Assembly: GCF_018603905.1 (NCBI RefSeq)
Contig: NZ_JAHFZZ010000003.1
Span: forward strand, 620,001 to 684,000
Length of the DNA stretch: 64,000 nt
Direction: 5' to 3'
Source: Nonomuraea sp. NEAU-A123
Lineage (GTDB): Bacteria > Actinomycetota > Actinomycetes > Streptosporangiales > Streptosporangiaceae
In this document: positions 1-7,440 of the stretch, one piece after another
Layout: each line of letters opens with the position of its first letter
Position numbering within the stretch: the stretch's first letter is position 1
Notes under the pieces: generated by a model
Told to the model about the DNA's origin: nothing
The model's database searches: none
What the model saw: only the letters and a program-made list of their open reading frames with translations
Translations under genes and position numbers: made by a program

Positions 1-326
1 GCTGTGTTTGTTCGGCGGAGCGCGACCACGGTTGCCGAGGGTGATCCCGGATGTGCGAGGTCGCAGGTTGACGAGTGGAGTGATGCCACGGTCTTGATGC
101 TCTGGGCCAGTGCGTCGGTCAACGAGCCGTCCTCGGTCCCGAGTGCGCCGAGCAAGGAAGTACCGAGCGTGCGCGCGTACCACGCCACGCTGTGACGGCA
201 TCCCGTCTGAAGCTCTGGAGGGTAGCCGGCACCGTCCAGGACGACCACGCCGTTGGGGATGGCACCGACGAAGTCCTCATTGGCGCGGTCTGCTCTGGCT
301 GCTTCTGTGGCGAGGGCCAGGCGCAC
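1..326 (-). CDS. PP2C-like protein, partial (copy 1)
   Basis: The gene runs off the left edge, so the C-terminus is missing. The visible 108 residues contain NEDFVGA and VVLDGAG, which resemble the metal-binding N-terminal motifs of PP2C-type phosphatases. I infer a PP2C-like or phosphatase-derived protein of the kind found in actinomycete RsbW/XRE clusters; catalytic activity is unproven. The start is a GTG with GAGGAG about 11 bases upstream; an earlier GTG sits too close to that Shine-Dalgarno sequence. A truncated paralogue lies about 7 kb away, with the equivalent start placed identically. Its upstream neighbours on the same strand are a small Cys-containing protein and an RsbW-like ATPase. 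Confidence 0.6.
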   Translation of the reverse strand, partial: MRLALATEAARADRANEDFVGAIPNGVVVLDGAGYPPELQTGCRHSVAWYARTLGTSLLGALGTEDGSLTDALAQSIKTVASLHSSTCDLAHPGSPSATVVALRRTNT

Positions 327-331
327 GTTCG

Positions 332-409
332 TCACTTCTCCTCATGCCGGTAGAGGGGACTGGCCAGTTCGGCTGACGGCGCGAATGGCGGACCGTCGGT
401 TGGGCACAC
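332..409 (-). pseudogene. C-terminal remnant of an unknown gene
   Basis: A 25-codon frame ends in ELASPLYRHEEK and a TGA just ahead of the PP2C-like gene. The second PP2C-like copy is preceded in the same place by ELASPLYQHEEE and a stop. The conserved tail without a body suggests both loci kept only the last codons of an ancestral upstream gene. It is probably not expressed as a protein, although a GTG is available. Confidence 0.35.
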
Positions 410-418
410 TTCGCGGGC

Positions 419-691
419 TCACCGTGCCAGCCCGGTAAGCAGGGCGGCCCACAGAAGGTGGGCTTCCGTGAGCCGTACATGGTGAGTCTCAGCAACGACA
501 TTCTCCTCTCCCTGGATGACACGCCGAACGAAGCCCAGGCCGCCGGACTGGCAGAGTTCGTAGTAGGCGGCGCGGCAGTCGCACGTCCAGGCGATTACTC
601 GGCATCGACCAACGTCGCGAGAGGTCAGCCATTCAAGTCGTACGCTCGCCGACTGCGGTAGCGGCGGATGAGGTGCCAGGCAGGAGGTCAT
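419..691 (-). CDS. small Cys-containing hypothetical protein
   Basis: About 90 residues with a WTCDCRAAYYELCQSGGLGF core and a C-terminal ALLTGLAR. I recognise this as a small uncharacterised protein type that accompanies RsbW-like ATPases in Streptosporangiaceae; function unknown. Three close cysteines could bind a metal or form disulfides. The ATG overlaps the stop of the upstream ATPase as ATGA, which decides the start and implies translational coupling. Longer in-frame starts exist but would overlap the ATPase much more. Confidence 0.6.
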   Translation of the reverse strand: MTSCLAPHPPLPQSASVRLEWLTSRDVGRCRVIAWTCDCRAAYYELCQSGGLGFVRRVIQGEENVVAETHHVRLTEAHLLWAALLTGLAR

Positions 692-1095
692 CGGCATGAC
701 GTCGGCTGCGATCCGGTGCTGAGCGTGGCCCACACGGTCCTGCCGCGTTCATCGCCCCAGACGCCCCAGTCGATCGCCAGGCTAGAGACTAGAAGGAGCC
801 CGCGGCCGCCTTCGCCATCCGGGGCGTGCCTGAAGACCAGGGGAGAAGACTGGCCGCCCTCGTCGAGTACGCCGAGCCAGAGACGGTCCGGATGAGCTTG
901 GACACTCACCAAGAAGCGGCCCCCGAATCGTCCGCTGTCGGTGTGGCGTATCGCGTTGGTGGCCAGTTCGCTGACGATGAGCTCGGCCGCGTCGGCCGCT
1001 GGCCAGTCACGGAGTAGTGAAGTGATGAAGCGCCGGGCTTCCCTGACGGAGGGAGCGGAGCCGAGGAAGTAGCGAGAGAAGCGCCAGGTCGACAT
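688..1095 (-). CDS. RsbW-like ATP-binding protein
   Basis: A 135-residue GHKL/HATPase_c domain protein of the anti-sigma-factor/serine kinase type. The N-box is visible as ELIVSELATNAIRHT, followed by a DEGG segment (G1-like) and GGRGLLLVSSLA (G2-like). Such single-domain ATPases either bind and phosphorylate anti-anti-sigma factors or act as orphan regulators, and are very common in actinomycetes. GGAG lies 7 bases before the ATG. It forms a compact unit with the downstream small Cys protein. No cognate sigma factor or antagonist is adjacent, so its partner is unknown. Confidence 0.8.
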   Translation of the reverse strand: MSTWRFSRYFLGSAPSVREARRFITSLLRDWPAADAAELIVSELATNAIRHTDSGRFGGRFLVSVQAHPDRLWLGVLDEGGQSSPLVFRHAPDGEGGRGLLLVSSLAIDWGVWGDERGRTVWATLSTGSQPTSCR

Positions 1096-1121
1096 GGGTA
1101 AGCTCCGGGGGTACTACCTGG

Positions 1122-1448
1122 TCAGGCCGCCTTGGCGGCGGGGCGGATGGTCTCGGCGCTAAAGCCAAGCCGGGAGCGCCCGTTCATCTGCCAGTAGAAG
1201 GCGGTCAGTCCGACGGGCGCGACCTGCACGCCTTCGGGGATCTGCGGGAACGTCTCGCTCGGGAGTGTCACCACGATCGCCGGGTTGCGCCGGTCGTCGT
1301 TCAGCTTGGGCAGGAGCGGGATGGTGTAGAGCTCCCGCCCTTCGGCGTCCCTCTTCACCTCGCCCGTGGTGCGGCCGACGATCTTCGGCTCGGGCTCGCC
1401 GGCAACCGTGAACGCCAGGGCGGTGGTGTCGACGGAGAGGTTCCGCAT
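1122..1448 (-). CDS. Pra/SCO3933-like regulatory protein
   Basis: A 108-residue protein beginning MRNLSVDTTALAF and containing EPKIVGRTTGEVKRDAEGR. It resembles the SCO3933-type regulators of actinomycete integrative elements, related in role to Pra, the replication/excision activator of pSAM2 (family knowledge, no search run). A longer frame exists upstream, but GAGGAG 8 bases before this ATG fixes the start and puts the two palindromic operators just upstream. It is divergent from a GntR repressor, as pra is from korSA control in pSAM2-like elements. No replication, integrase or transfer gene is nearby, so it is probably part of a relic. Confidence 0.6.
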   Translation of the reverse strand: MRNLSVDTTALAFTVAGEPEPKIVGRTTGEVKRDAEGRELYTIPLLPKLNDDRRNPAIVVTLPSETFPQIPEGVQVAPVGLTAFYWQMNGRSRLGFSAETIRPAAKAA

Positions 1449-1465
1449 GCTGATCGCTCCTCGAT

Positions 1466-1524
1466 GTTGCCTAACTTGGCTAGGCAGGTTGTCGATTTCA
1501 TGTTGCCTAACATGGCTAGCCATG
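1466..1524. promoter_or_regulatory. paired operators between divergent regulators
   Basis: Two copies of GTTGCCTAAC followed by a GGCTAG-containing inverted half lie 36 bp apart. The first reads GTTGCCTAACTTGGCTAGGC, the second GTTGCCTAACATGGCTAGCC. They overlap the promoter region of the Pra-like gene and are the likely binding sites of the adjacent GntR repressor. Confidence 0.6.
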
Positions 1525-1546
1525 TCAAGCATCGCAGAAGAACTGG

Positions 1547-1570
1547 CCTAGGCGACCTAGGAGAACTAGG
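1547..1570. repeat. three CTAGG repeats, 9-bp period
   Basis: CCTAGG, CCTAGG and ACTAGG follow one another with a 9-bp period immediately before the GntR start codon. They share the CTAGG core with the nearby operators, so autoregulation of the GntR gene is plausible. Confidence 0.45.
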
Positions 1571-1579
1571 CTGATTTGT

Positions 1580-2425
1580 GTGATGAGTCTTGATCCTGAC
1601 GACCCTCGCCCGCCCTACCAGCAGGTCGCGAACGCCCTGCGCGCGGCGATCCTGACGAAGAAGTTCGAGCCGGGGGAGAAGCTGCCCTCAGGAACCGAAC
1701 TCGCCAAGCAGTACGGCGTGGCGCGCATGACCGTGCAACAGGCCGTCCGGATCCTCCGTGACGAGGGCCTGATTGTGTCGCGGCAGGGCAGCGGTGTGTT
1801 CGTCCGCGAACGCACAGAGCGGCCGGTGGAGTTGCGGCCGCACATCGAGCACGCCTTCGACGTCAGCAACGTCACCATCGACTTCGCCGGCTTCTCCGGG
1901 GAGACGCTGCAAGGCATGCTCCAGGAGCCACTGGACAAGATCCGCCTTGGACGGCTCACGCCGGACTCCATCGGCATCCGTATTCTGGTACCGGACATGG
2001 AGCACCCCATATCACTGCCCTGCCGCGCCGAGGACCTCACCGATTGCCCGACGATTCGGGAACGCGCCCACCGTATTCAGCAGCGCAGCACGCAGGCCAT
2101 CGCCGATGCCGTGCACGAGCTGGCAGACCTCGGGCTGGTGAAGTCCGCATCCGTCGAAGTGCGCGTCCATCAGACCACGCCCGCGTTCAAGTTCTACGTG
2201 ATCAATCGGGATCAGGTGTTCTTCGGCTTCTACCCGGTGGTCAAGCACACCGTGCGGATCAAGGGCGAGCCGCGAGAGCTGTACGACGTGATGGGCAAGG
2301 ACGCTGTCCTGTTCCACTACCAAGTGACCGAGGACGCCTCCTCGATGCAGTCGCAGTACGTCGCCCAGGTCCGGATGTGGTTCGACAGCATGTGGGGCAC
2401 CATCAGCCGGGAAGTCGAGCTGTGA
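1580..2425 (+). CDS. GntR-family regulator, KorSA-like
   Basis: 281 residues. The N-terminal winged helix is clear (residues about 10-75): PPYQQVANALRAAI, GEKLPSGTELAKQYGVAR, RILRDEGLIVSRQGSGVFV. The roughly 200-residue C-terminal part is not a recognisable FCD or UTRA domain and resembles the long uncharacterised C-terminal domains of some actinomycete GntR proteins. Start may be the GTG or the ATG one codon later; no good Shine-Dalgarno is present, so a short leader or leaderless start is possible. It overlaps the next gene as GTGA. It probably represses the divergent Pra-like gene and itself through the flanking operators. Confidence 0.8.
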   Translation: MMSLDPDDPRPPYQQVANALRAAILTKKFEPGEKLPSGTELAKQYGVARMTVQQAVRILRDEGLIVSRQGSGVFVRERTERPVELRPHIEHAFDVSNVTIDFAGFSGETLQGMLQEPLDKIRLGRLTPDSIGIRILVPDMEHPISLPCRAEDLTDCPTIRERAHRIQQRSTQAIADAVHELADLGLVKSASVEVRVHQTTPAFKFYVINRDQVFFGFYPVVKHTVRIKGEPRELYDVMGKDAVLFHYQVTEDASSMQSQYVAQVRMWFDSMWGTISREVEL

Positions 2426-3108
2426 CCGACGGCCTCGTTGACATCTTCCGGGAGACCCGCGCCGTCCTGCTCGACTTCGACGGCCCTGTGTGTCGAATCT
2501 TCGCCGGTCTCCCGGCGGCCAGTGCGGCGGAAGGGCTCAAGCGCCTGCTGCGAGGCCAGGGCGCAGAACTGCCTCAAGACGTCGCCGAACTGGACGACCC
2601 GCTCAAGGTGCTGCGCCGTACGGCGGACTTCGCGCCCGAACTCGTGGACAAGGTCGAGACCGCGCTGATGGCCTACGAGATTAAAGCTGTGGACTTTGCC
2701 GAGATCACGCCAGGAGCGAGGGATCTGCTCGCTGCCTGCGCCGGGACGGGCCGACCGGTCGTGATCGTGAGCAACAACTCAGAGCCTGCCATCGAGAGGT
2801 TCCTTGACCATGCCGGTCTCGACAAGAGTTTGGCCGGCGTTGTGGGCCGCCCAATCGGTGCCCCCGCCGAGATGAAGCCTCATCCGCGATCGGTGCTACG
2901 AGCGTGTGAGATGACCGATGTTCGGCCAGATGAGGCTGTACTGATCGGGGACTCGTGGTTCGACATGGAAGCCGCGATCAACGCGGGAGCCCGCAGCATC
3001 GCCTACGCCAACGCAGAGGGCAAGGACGTGACTCTCGCCCAGGCAGGCGCCGACGTGGTGAGCAAGGACATGCGCGAGATCGCCGCAGCAGTCAGAGCCA
3101 GCCGATAG
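2422..3108 (+). CDS. HAD-superfamily phosphatase
   Basis: 228 residues with the four HAD motifs: LLDFDGPV (nucleophile Asp in motif I, with the acid/base Asp replaced by Gly in the DFDG arrangement typical of the family), VIVSNNS (motif II), a Lys in GAPAEMKPHP (motif III) and LIGDSWFDMEAA (motif IV). It resembles phosphoglycolate phosphatase-type HAD hydrolases; substrate unknown. The GTG start overlaps the regulator stop, so the two are one operon. In pSAM2-like elements the korSA gene is also followed by a small phosphohydrolase (the Nudix protein Pif); a parallel role is speculation. Confidence 0.8.
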   Translation: MTDGLVDIFRETRAVLLDFDGPVCRIFAGLPAASAAEGLKRLLRGQGAELPQDVAELDDPLKVLRRTADFAPELVDKVETALMAYEIKAVDFAEITPGARDLLAACAGTGRPVVIVSNNSEPAIERFLDHAGLDKSLAGVVGRPIGAPAEMKPHPRSVLRACEMTDVRPDEAVLIGDSWFDMEAAINAGARSIAYANAEGKDVTLAQAGADVVSKDMREIAAAVRASR

Positions 3109-3148
3109 ACGCCGGAGGGCGTGGTTCATACCTTCCCTACATAATCAA

Positions 3149-3169
3149 GCCCGCCGCGCAGCGGCGGGC
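3149..3169 (+). terminator. terminator after HAD gene
   Basis: Perfect 9-bp stem GCCCGCCGC / GCGGCGGGC with a 3-base loop, about 40 bases after the HAD stop codon. No T-run follows. Confidence 0.6.
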
Positions 3170-3440
3170 ACCACGTGATCACGGGAAGAAGGCGGGGCAG
3201 CAGTCTTTAGAGTCCACGAGGCGGTGAAACCACACATTCTTAGCCCCTCGTGTAACACAGTGGGATATCGGAAAAGCCACCACGGCGATTAGCGGTGCAG
3301 CTCGACAACCGCTCGTCTGGCCAAGTGCGTACATGGCAACGGACCCGGCCCCAACTGGTCCGCAAGATCGAGAGCCTTCACGGAGCCATCGTCAGTCCTA
3401 CTAAACCTTCCCTCTGCTACTTCATACCTTGCCAGCAGCA
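3170..3440. other. intergenic, no gene seen
   Basis: No convincing coding region. Composition is less GC-rich than the flanks. It lies between the HAD terminator and the tRNA-like end, where the integrase region of an integrative element would be expected, so it may be the deletion scar of that element. Confidence 0.4.
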
Positions 3441-3509
3441 GCGCACGGTTCGAATCTCCTAGGCTCCACCAGCAAAAACACCCCGCCACCGATCTTGTGA
3501 TGGGGTGTT
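3441..3509 (+). other. tRNA 3'-end-like att site with terminator
   Basis: GGTTCGAATC (T-loop consensus) is followed by AGGCTCCACCA, which matches the 3' acceptor end of an alanine-type tRNA. No cloverleaf forms: the T-stem pairs poorly and there is no D-arm or anticodon arm upstream. Directly after it, AACACCCC and GGGGTGTT form an 8-bp stem typical of a tRNA gene terminator. The simplest reading is one attachment site left when an integrative element carried a tRNA 3' end. Confidence 0.45.
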
Positions 3510-3649
3510 CGTGCCACTAACGTGCCATTAGCCTGCGGGGACCAGCACTCCCGCTGTGCCGTCGTCATCTCCTTTCTCGCGCTTCATCCTGGCTCACCGG
3601 CAACGTGGGCAATGCCCCGTGGAGTGGTGGGCTTTGAGGTTGAGCCTCG

Positions 3650-3774
3650 GTGTCTACTTGCCGCTGTCGATCGCGGCGATGCCGCCGGTATCGCTGGTTG
3701 GTTTGAGTTGGGTCGTGGACTCCTCGGACAGGTAGCGGGGCTCGCGTGACTGCCGCTCGTTGTGCATGTCGGCC
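3650..3774 (-). pseudogene. IS256 transposase C-terminal fragment A
   Basis: The minus strand encodes MHNERQSREPRYLSEES and ends GGIAAIDSGK with a TAG. This matches the C-terminal tail of a Mutator/IS256-family transposase and is nearly identical at the DNA level to fragment B on the far side of the reductase gene, in the same orientation. Everything upstream of the tail is missing. Confidence 0.65.
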
Positions 3775-3780
3775 GCTGGG

Positions 3781-4344
3781 TTAGCGGTGTCGCCGGTACT
3801 GCAGCTCTACGATTCCGTTGCTGGAGGCGGTGCTGGAGACCAGGTCGAGCTGGTAGGACTTGGGGACGCCGTCGAACAACCGGGTGCCCTCGCCCGCAAC
3901 GTAGGGGAACATGCTCAGCTGGAGCTCGTCGATCAGGTCGAGCCGCATGAGAGACCGCCAGAGGCTGACGCCGCCCCAGACCACGATGTGGCCGTCGCCG
4001 CCCAGCCTGAGCTTGTCGATCTCGTCTGTCGTGTCACCAGCGGCGATAGTGGTGTTGGCCCAGTCGGCCGTCTTCAGGGTCCGGGAGAAGACGACCTTGC
4101 GCCCGGCGTTCAGAATGTCGGCGAACGGGTGGTCGGTGGAGGTTGTCATGGCCCCGGCGATGCTCTCGTAGGCGGTGCGGCCCATGAGGTGCGCGTACGC
4201 GCTCTGGAGAAAGTCGAGGTGCGCCGGGTCGTCGGGCTGACGATTTTCGGGCAGGTCGAAGCAGAACTTCCAAAACTCGGTGCCCTCGTCGGCGAGAAGG
4301 CCGTCGAGGGAGTAGTTGAACACTGTCGCTATCAGCTTCCGCAT
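3781..4344 (-). CDS. RibD C-terminal/DHFR-like reductase
   Basis: 187 residues of the RibD_C dihydrofolate-reductase-like superfamily: N-terminal MRKLIATVFNYSLDGLLAD, HLMGRTAYESIAG, a KVVFSRTL segment, GHIVVWGGVSLWRSLM with the nucleotide-binding GG, and DELQLSMFPYVAGEGTRLF. Such stand-alone actinomycete proteins are NADPH-dependent reductases of unknown substrate and are usually not true folate enzymes. The ATG has GGAG 8 bases upstream; a TTG two codons earlier is less well placed. The gene sits exactly between two direct-repeat IS256 fragments, suggesting acquisition or recombination with IS copies. Confidence 0.8.
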   Translation of the reverse strand: MRKLIATVFNYSLDGLLADEGTEFWKFCFDLPENRQPDDPAHLDFLQSAYAHLMGRTAYESIAGAMTTSTDHPFADILNAGRKVVFSRTLKTADWANTTIAAGDTTDEIDKLRLGGDGHIVVWGGVSLWRSLMRLDLIDELQLSMFPYVAGEGTRLFDGVPKSYQLDLVSSTASSNGIVELQYRRHR

Positions 4345-4528
4345 GATCAAAACTCCGTAGTCTCGGGTCGTCTGGGGACCGTGCTCGCTAGGGAAACGTG
4401 CGTGTCCTGGGCCGCAGCGTTCGCGTGGCCGCCGCGTCTGTGGCCTGTCGCTAATGCTTTAGACGACACTGCCGCCCGAAAGTCATCGGTGCCCGGTCTA
4501 CTGCCTGGATGCGCGGTCAGGTACCGGG

Positions 4529-4860
4529 GTGTCTACTCGCGCCGCTGTTGATCGCGGCGATGCCGCCGGTATCGCTGGTTGGTTTGAGTTGGGTCGTGGA
4601 CTCCTCGGACAGGTAGCGGCGCTCGCCTGATTGCCACTCATCGTGCATGTCGGCCAGGATCGCGCCGATGAACCGTATGACTGCCGCCTCTTTGGGGAAG
4701 ATGCCTACCACCCGGGCCCGGCGTTTGATCTCCTTGTTCCACTCGCTCGAGCGGGTTGGCGCTCCAGATCTTTGGCCAGTGCGGTCGGGGGAAAGTGTTC
4801 CGCCATGGGTCTCAAAGCACCGGGTGACGAAAGGTGAGCCGTCGCCAGTTGCAGTTCCAC
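4529..4860 (-). pseudogene. IS256 transposase C-terminal fragment B
   Basis: A larger piece of the same transposase: HWPKIWSANPLERV in one frame, then NKEIKRRARVVGIFPKEAA and ILADMHDEWQSGERRYLSEE in the next. These are the conserved C-terminal Mutator motifs. A one-base insertion just before the NKEIKRR codons breaks the frame, and the catalytic N-terminal part is absent. Its last 125 bases repeat fragment A. Confidence 0.75.
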
Positions 4861-4984
4861 GCCGTTCAGGAGCGTTCTGGGAAGACCGCACACAGCCACT
4901 GACCTGCATTGAACGATCCGGAACGGCTCGAACTGGATCTTTAATTCTCAGGTTCTGGGTTCGAGAGCCTGCCACAATCAGGCC

Positions 4985-5578
4985 GTGGATTCCCAGGACT
5001 CCCCGCTTCACGACGCTGCCCGGATCTATCTCTCAGGCATGCGCGCCGAGGAGGACCCCGCCAGCGCGCTCCAGGTCATGGAGAGCAGCGAAACCGACGG
5101 CTGGGAGGCAGCCCTCATCCTTCTCCAAGATCTCGGCGATGCTCGTCCGCAGCCGCCCGAGTTCTGGGCACTGCTGGCCGACGCCGCTCGCTTGATATGG
5201 CTTCGAGAGGATGCCGACTGGTACGAGTGGCGGCGCAGCGAAGCGCGGAACGGTGCCCTTCGGGCTGAAATCTGTCTGATGCGTACCGAGGAGGGGGGCC
5301 GTGCGCTGCCGATACCTCCTGGCGGGCTAATCCGGCCCATGTGGGACATCGGCCGACGCACGGACGAGGGTGAATCCTCGCTCAGCATCGCCTCCCTTTG
5401 GGTTGAGGGTCGTGAACCGCTGGAACCGGGCGGGTGCGCACCGGCGAGGCTTATCCCCCTGACCCCTGGGCACTGGTTGCACCTCGCACCGGGTGACGTG
5501 ATCACCATGCACGAGATGCGGCCACCCGCCGGAACGGCACACATCATCGAAGTTATGCCGCCGGTGGTGCCTTCCTAG
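4985..5578 (+). CDS. hypothetical protein
   Basis: 197 residues starting at GTG. The N-terminal half is helical and acidic (EEDPASALQVMESSE, FWALLADAARLIWLREDADW); the C-terminal half looks like a small beta-barrel, with segments such as SLWVEGREPLEP and HWLHLAPGDVITMHE that recall translation-factor-like barrels. No catalytic motif is recognised. It is followed by about 150 bases of unassigned sequence and a convergent gene. Function unknown; likely cytoplasmic since there is no signal or membrane segment. Confidence 0.65.
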   Translation: MDSQDSPLHDAARIYLSGMRAEEDPASALQVMESSETDGWEAALILLQDLGDARPQPPEFWALLADAARLIWLREDADWYEWRRSEARNGALRAEICLMRTEEGGRALPIPPGGLIRPMWDIGRRTDEGESSLSIASLWVEGREPLEPGGCAPARLIPLTPGHWLHLAPGDVITMHEMRPPAGTAHIIEVMPPVVPS

Positions 5579-5734
5579 GTGCACTCCAACACTCTCCATG
5601 CTGTTTCAGACCCACCGGCGGCCTTTGAGCAGGGGCGAATCCGTGCTCACCTGCCCCTGGCCACCAGCATTGAACAGCAGAAAGAACGCTTCGAAGCGAT
5701 CATCGCTCTCGGATGACGGCACCCTGGATCAGGT

Positions 5735-6736
5735 TCAGGTGTGCACCTCATAGCGGTACCAACGCCGGGGATCCCCGTCCTCATGCAGCCACAGCGTCTC
5801 ATCTCTGCCGATCTTCCCTCGTGCCCAGCCGTTGGGGTGTCGGTCGTCTGGTAGCAGCAGGTGCTCGCGGTGCGTCTCAGTGACGGCTCCGTCCTGTCGG
5901 CGGGCTCTGCGGATCTCCCAGCGGAAGCCTCCGCCCGCTCGGTGCTGATCGAGGAAGGCAAGCTCGGAGCCGGAGACGGCCAGGCCGCTGCACCGTGTGA
6001 CGGGGTTGGGTGTGACGCTCCGGATGCCGTCAGCGTCGATCTCGATCAGCGGAAAGTCGGTGTAAGGGCACGCATGGACCATGCCGCTGCCGACATTAAG
6101 CGCATAGCAGTCGCACCAGACGACGCCTGGTGAGTGGGACGGCGCCATCCAGGGTAGGCCGCCGGCGCTGTCCCAGCGTGCCAGGCCGATCATGAAGCTG
6201 TAGGAGCGGGTGCCGTCCGGGTTGGTGGACCAGTAGTTCGACTCGTCGAAGTAGCTGATCCAGATGTTGCCCTGGGCATCCGTCATGAGCTGCTCGATGC
6301 CGTCACCAGCGTAGAAGGCCGACAGGGTCTGCCCGTCTCCGTCGATCACCCGGACGTTGTCGGTGAGGTGTAGTTCGCCCTCGGGGACTGGCCCTCGGTA
6401 GCGCTCGACGTCGATGCCCACGGGCTCACAGCGGGCAGCGGCCAGCACGATGCCATCGCCGAGGGTGTCGATGTGGGTGTCGATGTGGGTGAACCATAGG
6501 CCGAGATCTGTCAGCGGAATCTCGCGGATCTCGGCCCCGTCGCAGATGACGGCAATCGCGTCGAAGCGCGGGGGTGGCCGGAGCATGGAGAAGTGGGGGA
6601 TGGAGGTGAGTCCCTGGGCGGGGTCGGCCACCAGGGCGGTGAGCCGGCCGCGGTGGTCGATAGTCGAGGCCAGGACCTCATAACGGGCGTAGCGGTCGGG
6701 AAGCGTCGCGTGGATTGCGAGCCGGAGGTCAGCGAC
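5735..6736 (-). CDS. hypothetical beta-propeller-like protein
   Basis: About 333 residues. The segments GIEQLMTDAQGNIWISYFDE, GLAVSGSELAFLD and GKIGRDETLWLHEDGDPRRW repeat a strand pattern in which 'I(T/G)...G..W(I/L)' recurs, typical of blades in a beta-propeller (two-component regulator propeller/SMP-30-like). No signal peptide. I place the start at the ATG preceded by GAGAAAGG; fourteen further codons upstream are possible. Function unknown. A substrate-binding or sensing propeller is the best guess. No operon partner. Confidence 0.65.
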   Translation of the reverse strand, partial: VADLRLAIHATLPDRYARYEVLASTIDHRGRLTALVADPAQGLTSIPHFSMLRPPPRFDAIAVICDGAEIREIPLTDLGLWFTHIDTHIDTLGDGIVLAAARCEPVGIDVERYRGPVPEGELHLTDNVRVIDGDGQTLSAFYAGDGIEQLMTDAQGNIWISYFDESNYWSTNPDGTRSYSFMIGLARWDSAGGLPWMAPSHSPGVVWCDCYALNVGSGMVHACPYTDFPLIEIDADGIRSVTPNPVTRCSGLAVSGSELAFLDQHRAGGGFRWEIRRARRQDGAVTETHREHLLLPDDRHPNGWARGKIGRDETLWLHEDGDPRRWYRYEVHT

Positions 6737-7128
6737 CATGAGCCTTTCTCGTTGCCATCCATGGATGATCGCATACAAGGCAACGCCGAGTCGTGGGTAC
6801 GTGCGACCGGCCGATTGCTCTTAGGGTGGCCGCTGATCGCAGTCTTCCTCTGTTGCGCGGCCAGTCTCCGGCCTCTCCGACGCCTACCCCTGGAAACGCA
6901 CGCTCACAGAATTTGCCGAATTGGGCTCATAGGTATTCGTGCGGCGGCGCGGCGAGCCGCCGCACGGCCCTTCGCCCGCCCGCCGTACCCATTGCACCCG
7001 CCACAGGTGGGCCACGCCGCCGCTACACCCCAAAATGCGTGGCTGGGGTGAGAGTGCCATCGGAGTGGAGCAAGCGCAGAAGGCATCTGTTCAGGGCATC
7101 GGCTTGAGCGTTCATGCCTTCTGACCTC
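6737..7128. other. intergenic with hairpin at 6938-6966
   Basis: No gene is supported. It contains a perfect 11-bp inverted repeat (CGTGCGGCGGC / GCCGCCGCACG, 7-base loop) that could end transcription coming from the truncated PP2C-like gene on the minus strand. Confidence 0.5.
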
Positions 7129-7160
7129 AACATGCTAACTAGCATGCTAGTTAGCATGTT
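7129..7160. promoter_or_regulatory. perfect 32-bp palindrome
   Basis: A fully symmetric 32-bp palindrome without a spacer: left half AACATGCTAACTAGCA, right half its exact reverse complement. The element is built from nested GCTAAC/GTTAGC and CATG/GCATGC modules. It is AT-richer than its surroundings, so it looks like a high-affinity operator (GntR or similar) rather than a terminator. It begins one base after the stop of the truncated PP2C-like gene. The repeated CTAACATGGCTAG motif near the KorSA-like gene has a related TAAC...CATG...CTAG composition. Confidence 0.65.
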
Positions 7161-7161
7161 G

Positions 7162-7440
7162 TTAGCAAACTAGGTCGCATATGGCACCGTGCCTTGAGGA
7201 CACGGTCTTGATGCTCTCGGCCAGGACCTCGTCGAACTGCCCCGAGCTGTTGCCGAGCGTGGCCAGCAGGGTCGAGCCGAGGGTGTGGGAGTACCAGGCC
7301 ACACCGTGAGAGCATCCGGAGGCCATGCCCGATGGGTGCCCCGCGCCGTCGAGGAGGACGACCGCCTCTGGCGTCGCGCCTACGAAGTCCTCGTTGGGCC
7401 GGCTCGCGTGGGCTGGTTCGGTGGCGAAGATGAGGTGCAA
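7162..7440 (-). pseudogene. PP2C-like protein, truncated (copy 2)
   Basis: A 92-codon frame homologous to copy 1 at the left end of the window: NEDFVGATPEAVVLLDGAG against NEDFVGAIPNGVVVLDGAG, and AESIKTVSS against AQSIKTVAS. It uses a TTG start at the position equivalent to the GTG of copy 1, with GAGGAGGAG upstream. The frame stops two codons after the shared CDL, whereas copy 1 continues for at least 19 residues, so this copy is C-terminally truncated at the junction with the palindrome. Probably inactive. Confidence 0.6.

Noticed and set aside
3381..3474. A full tRNA gene (GGAGCC upstream pairs with GGCTCC of the acceptor end)
   Set aside because: The distance is too long, the T-stem does not pair, and there is no D-arm or anticodon stem. 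Only the 3' end is tRNA-like, so it is listed as a possible att site.
6938..6966. Perfect 11-bp inverted repeat as an operator
   Set aside because: Very GC-rich with a 7-base loop and located downstream of a minus-strand gene end, so a terminator is more likely than an operator.
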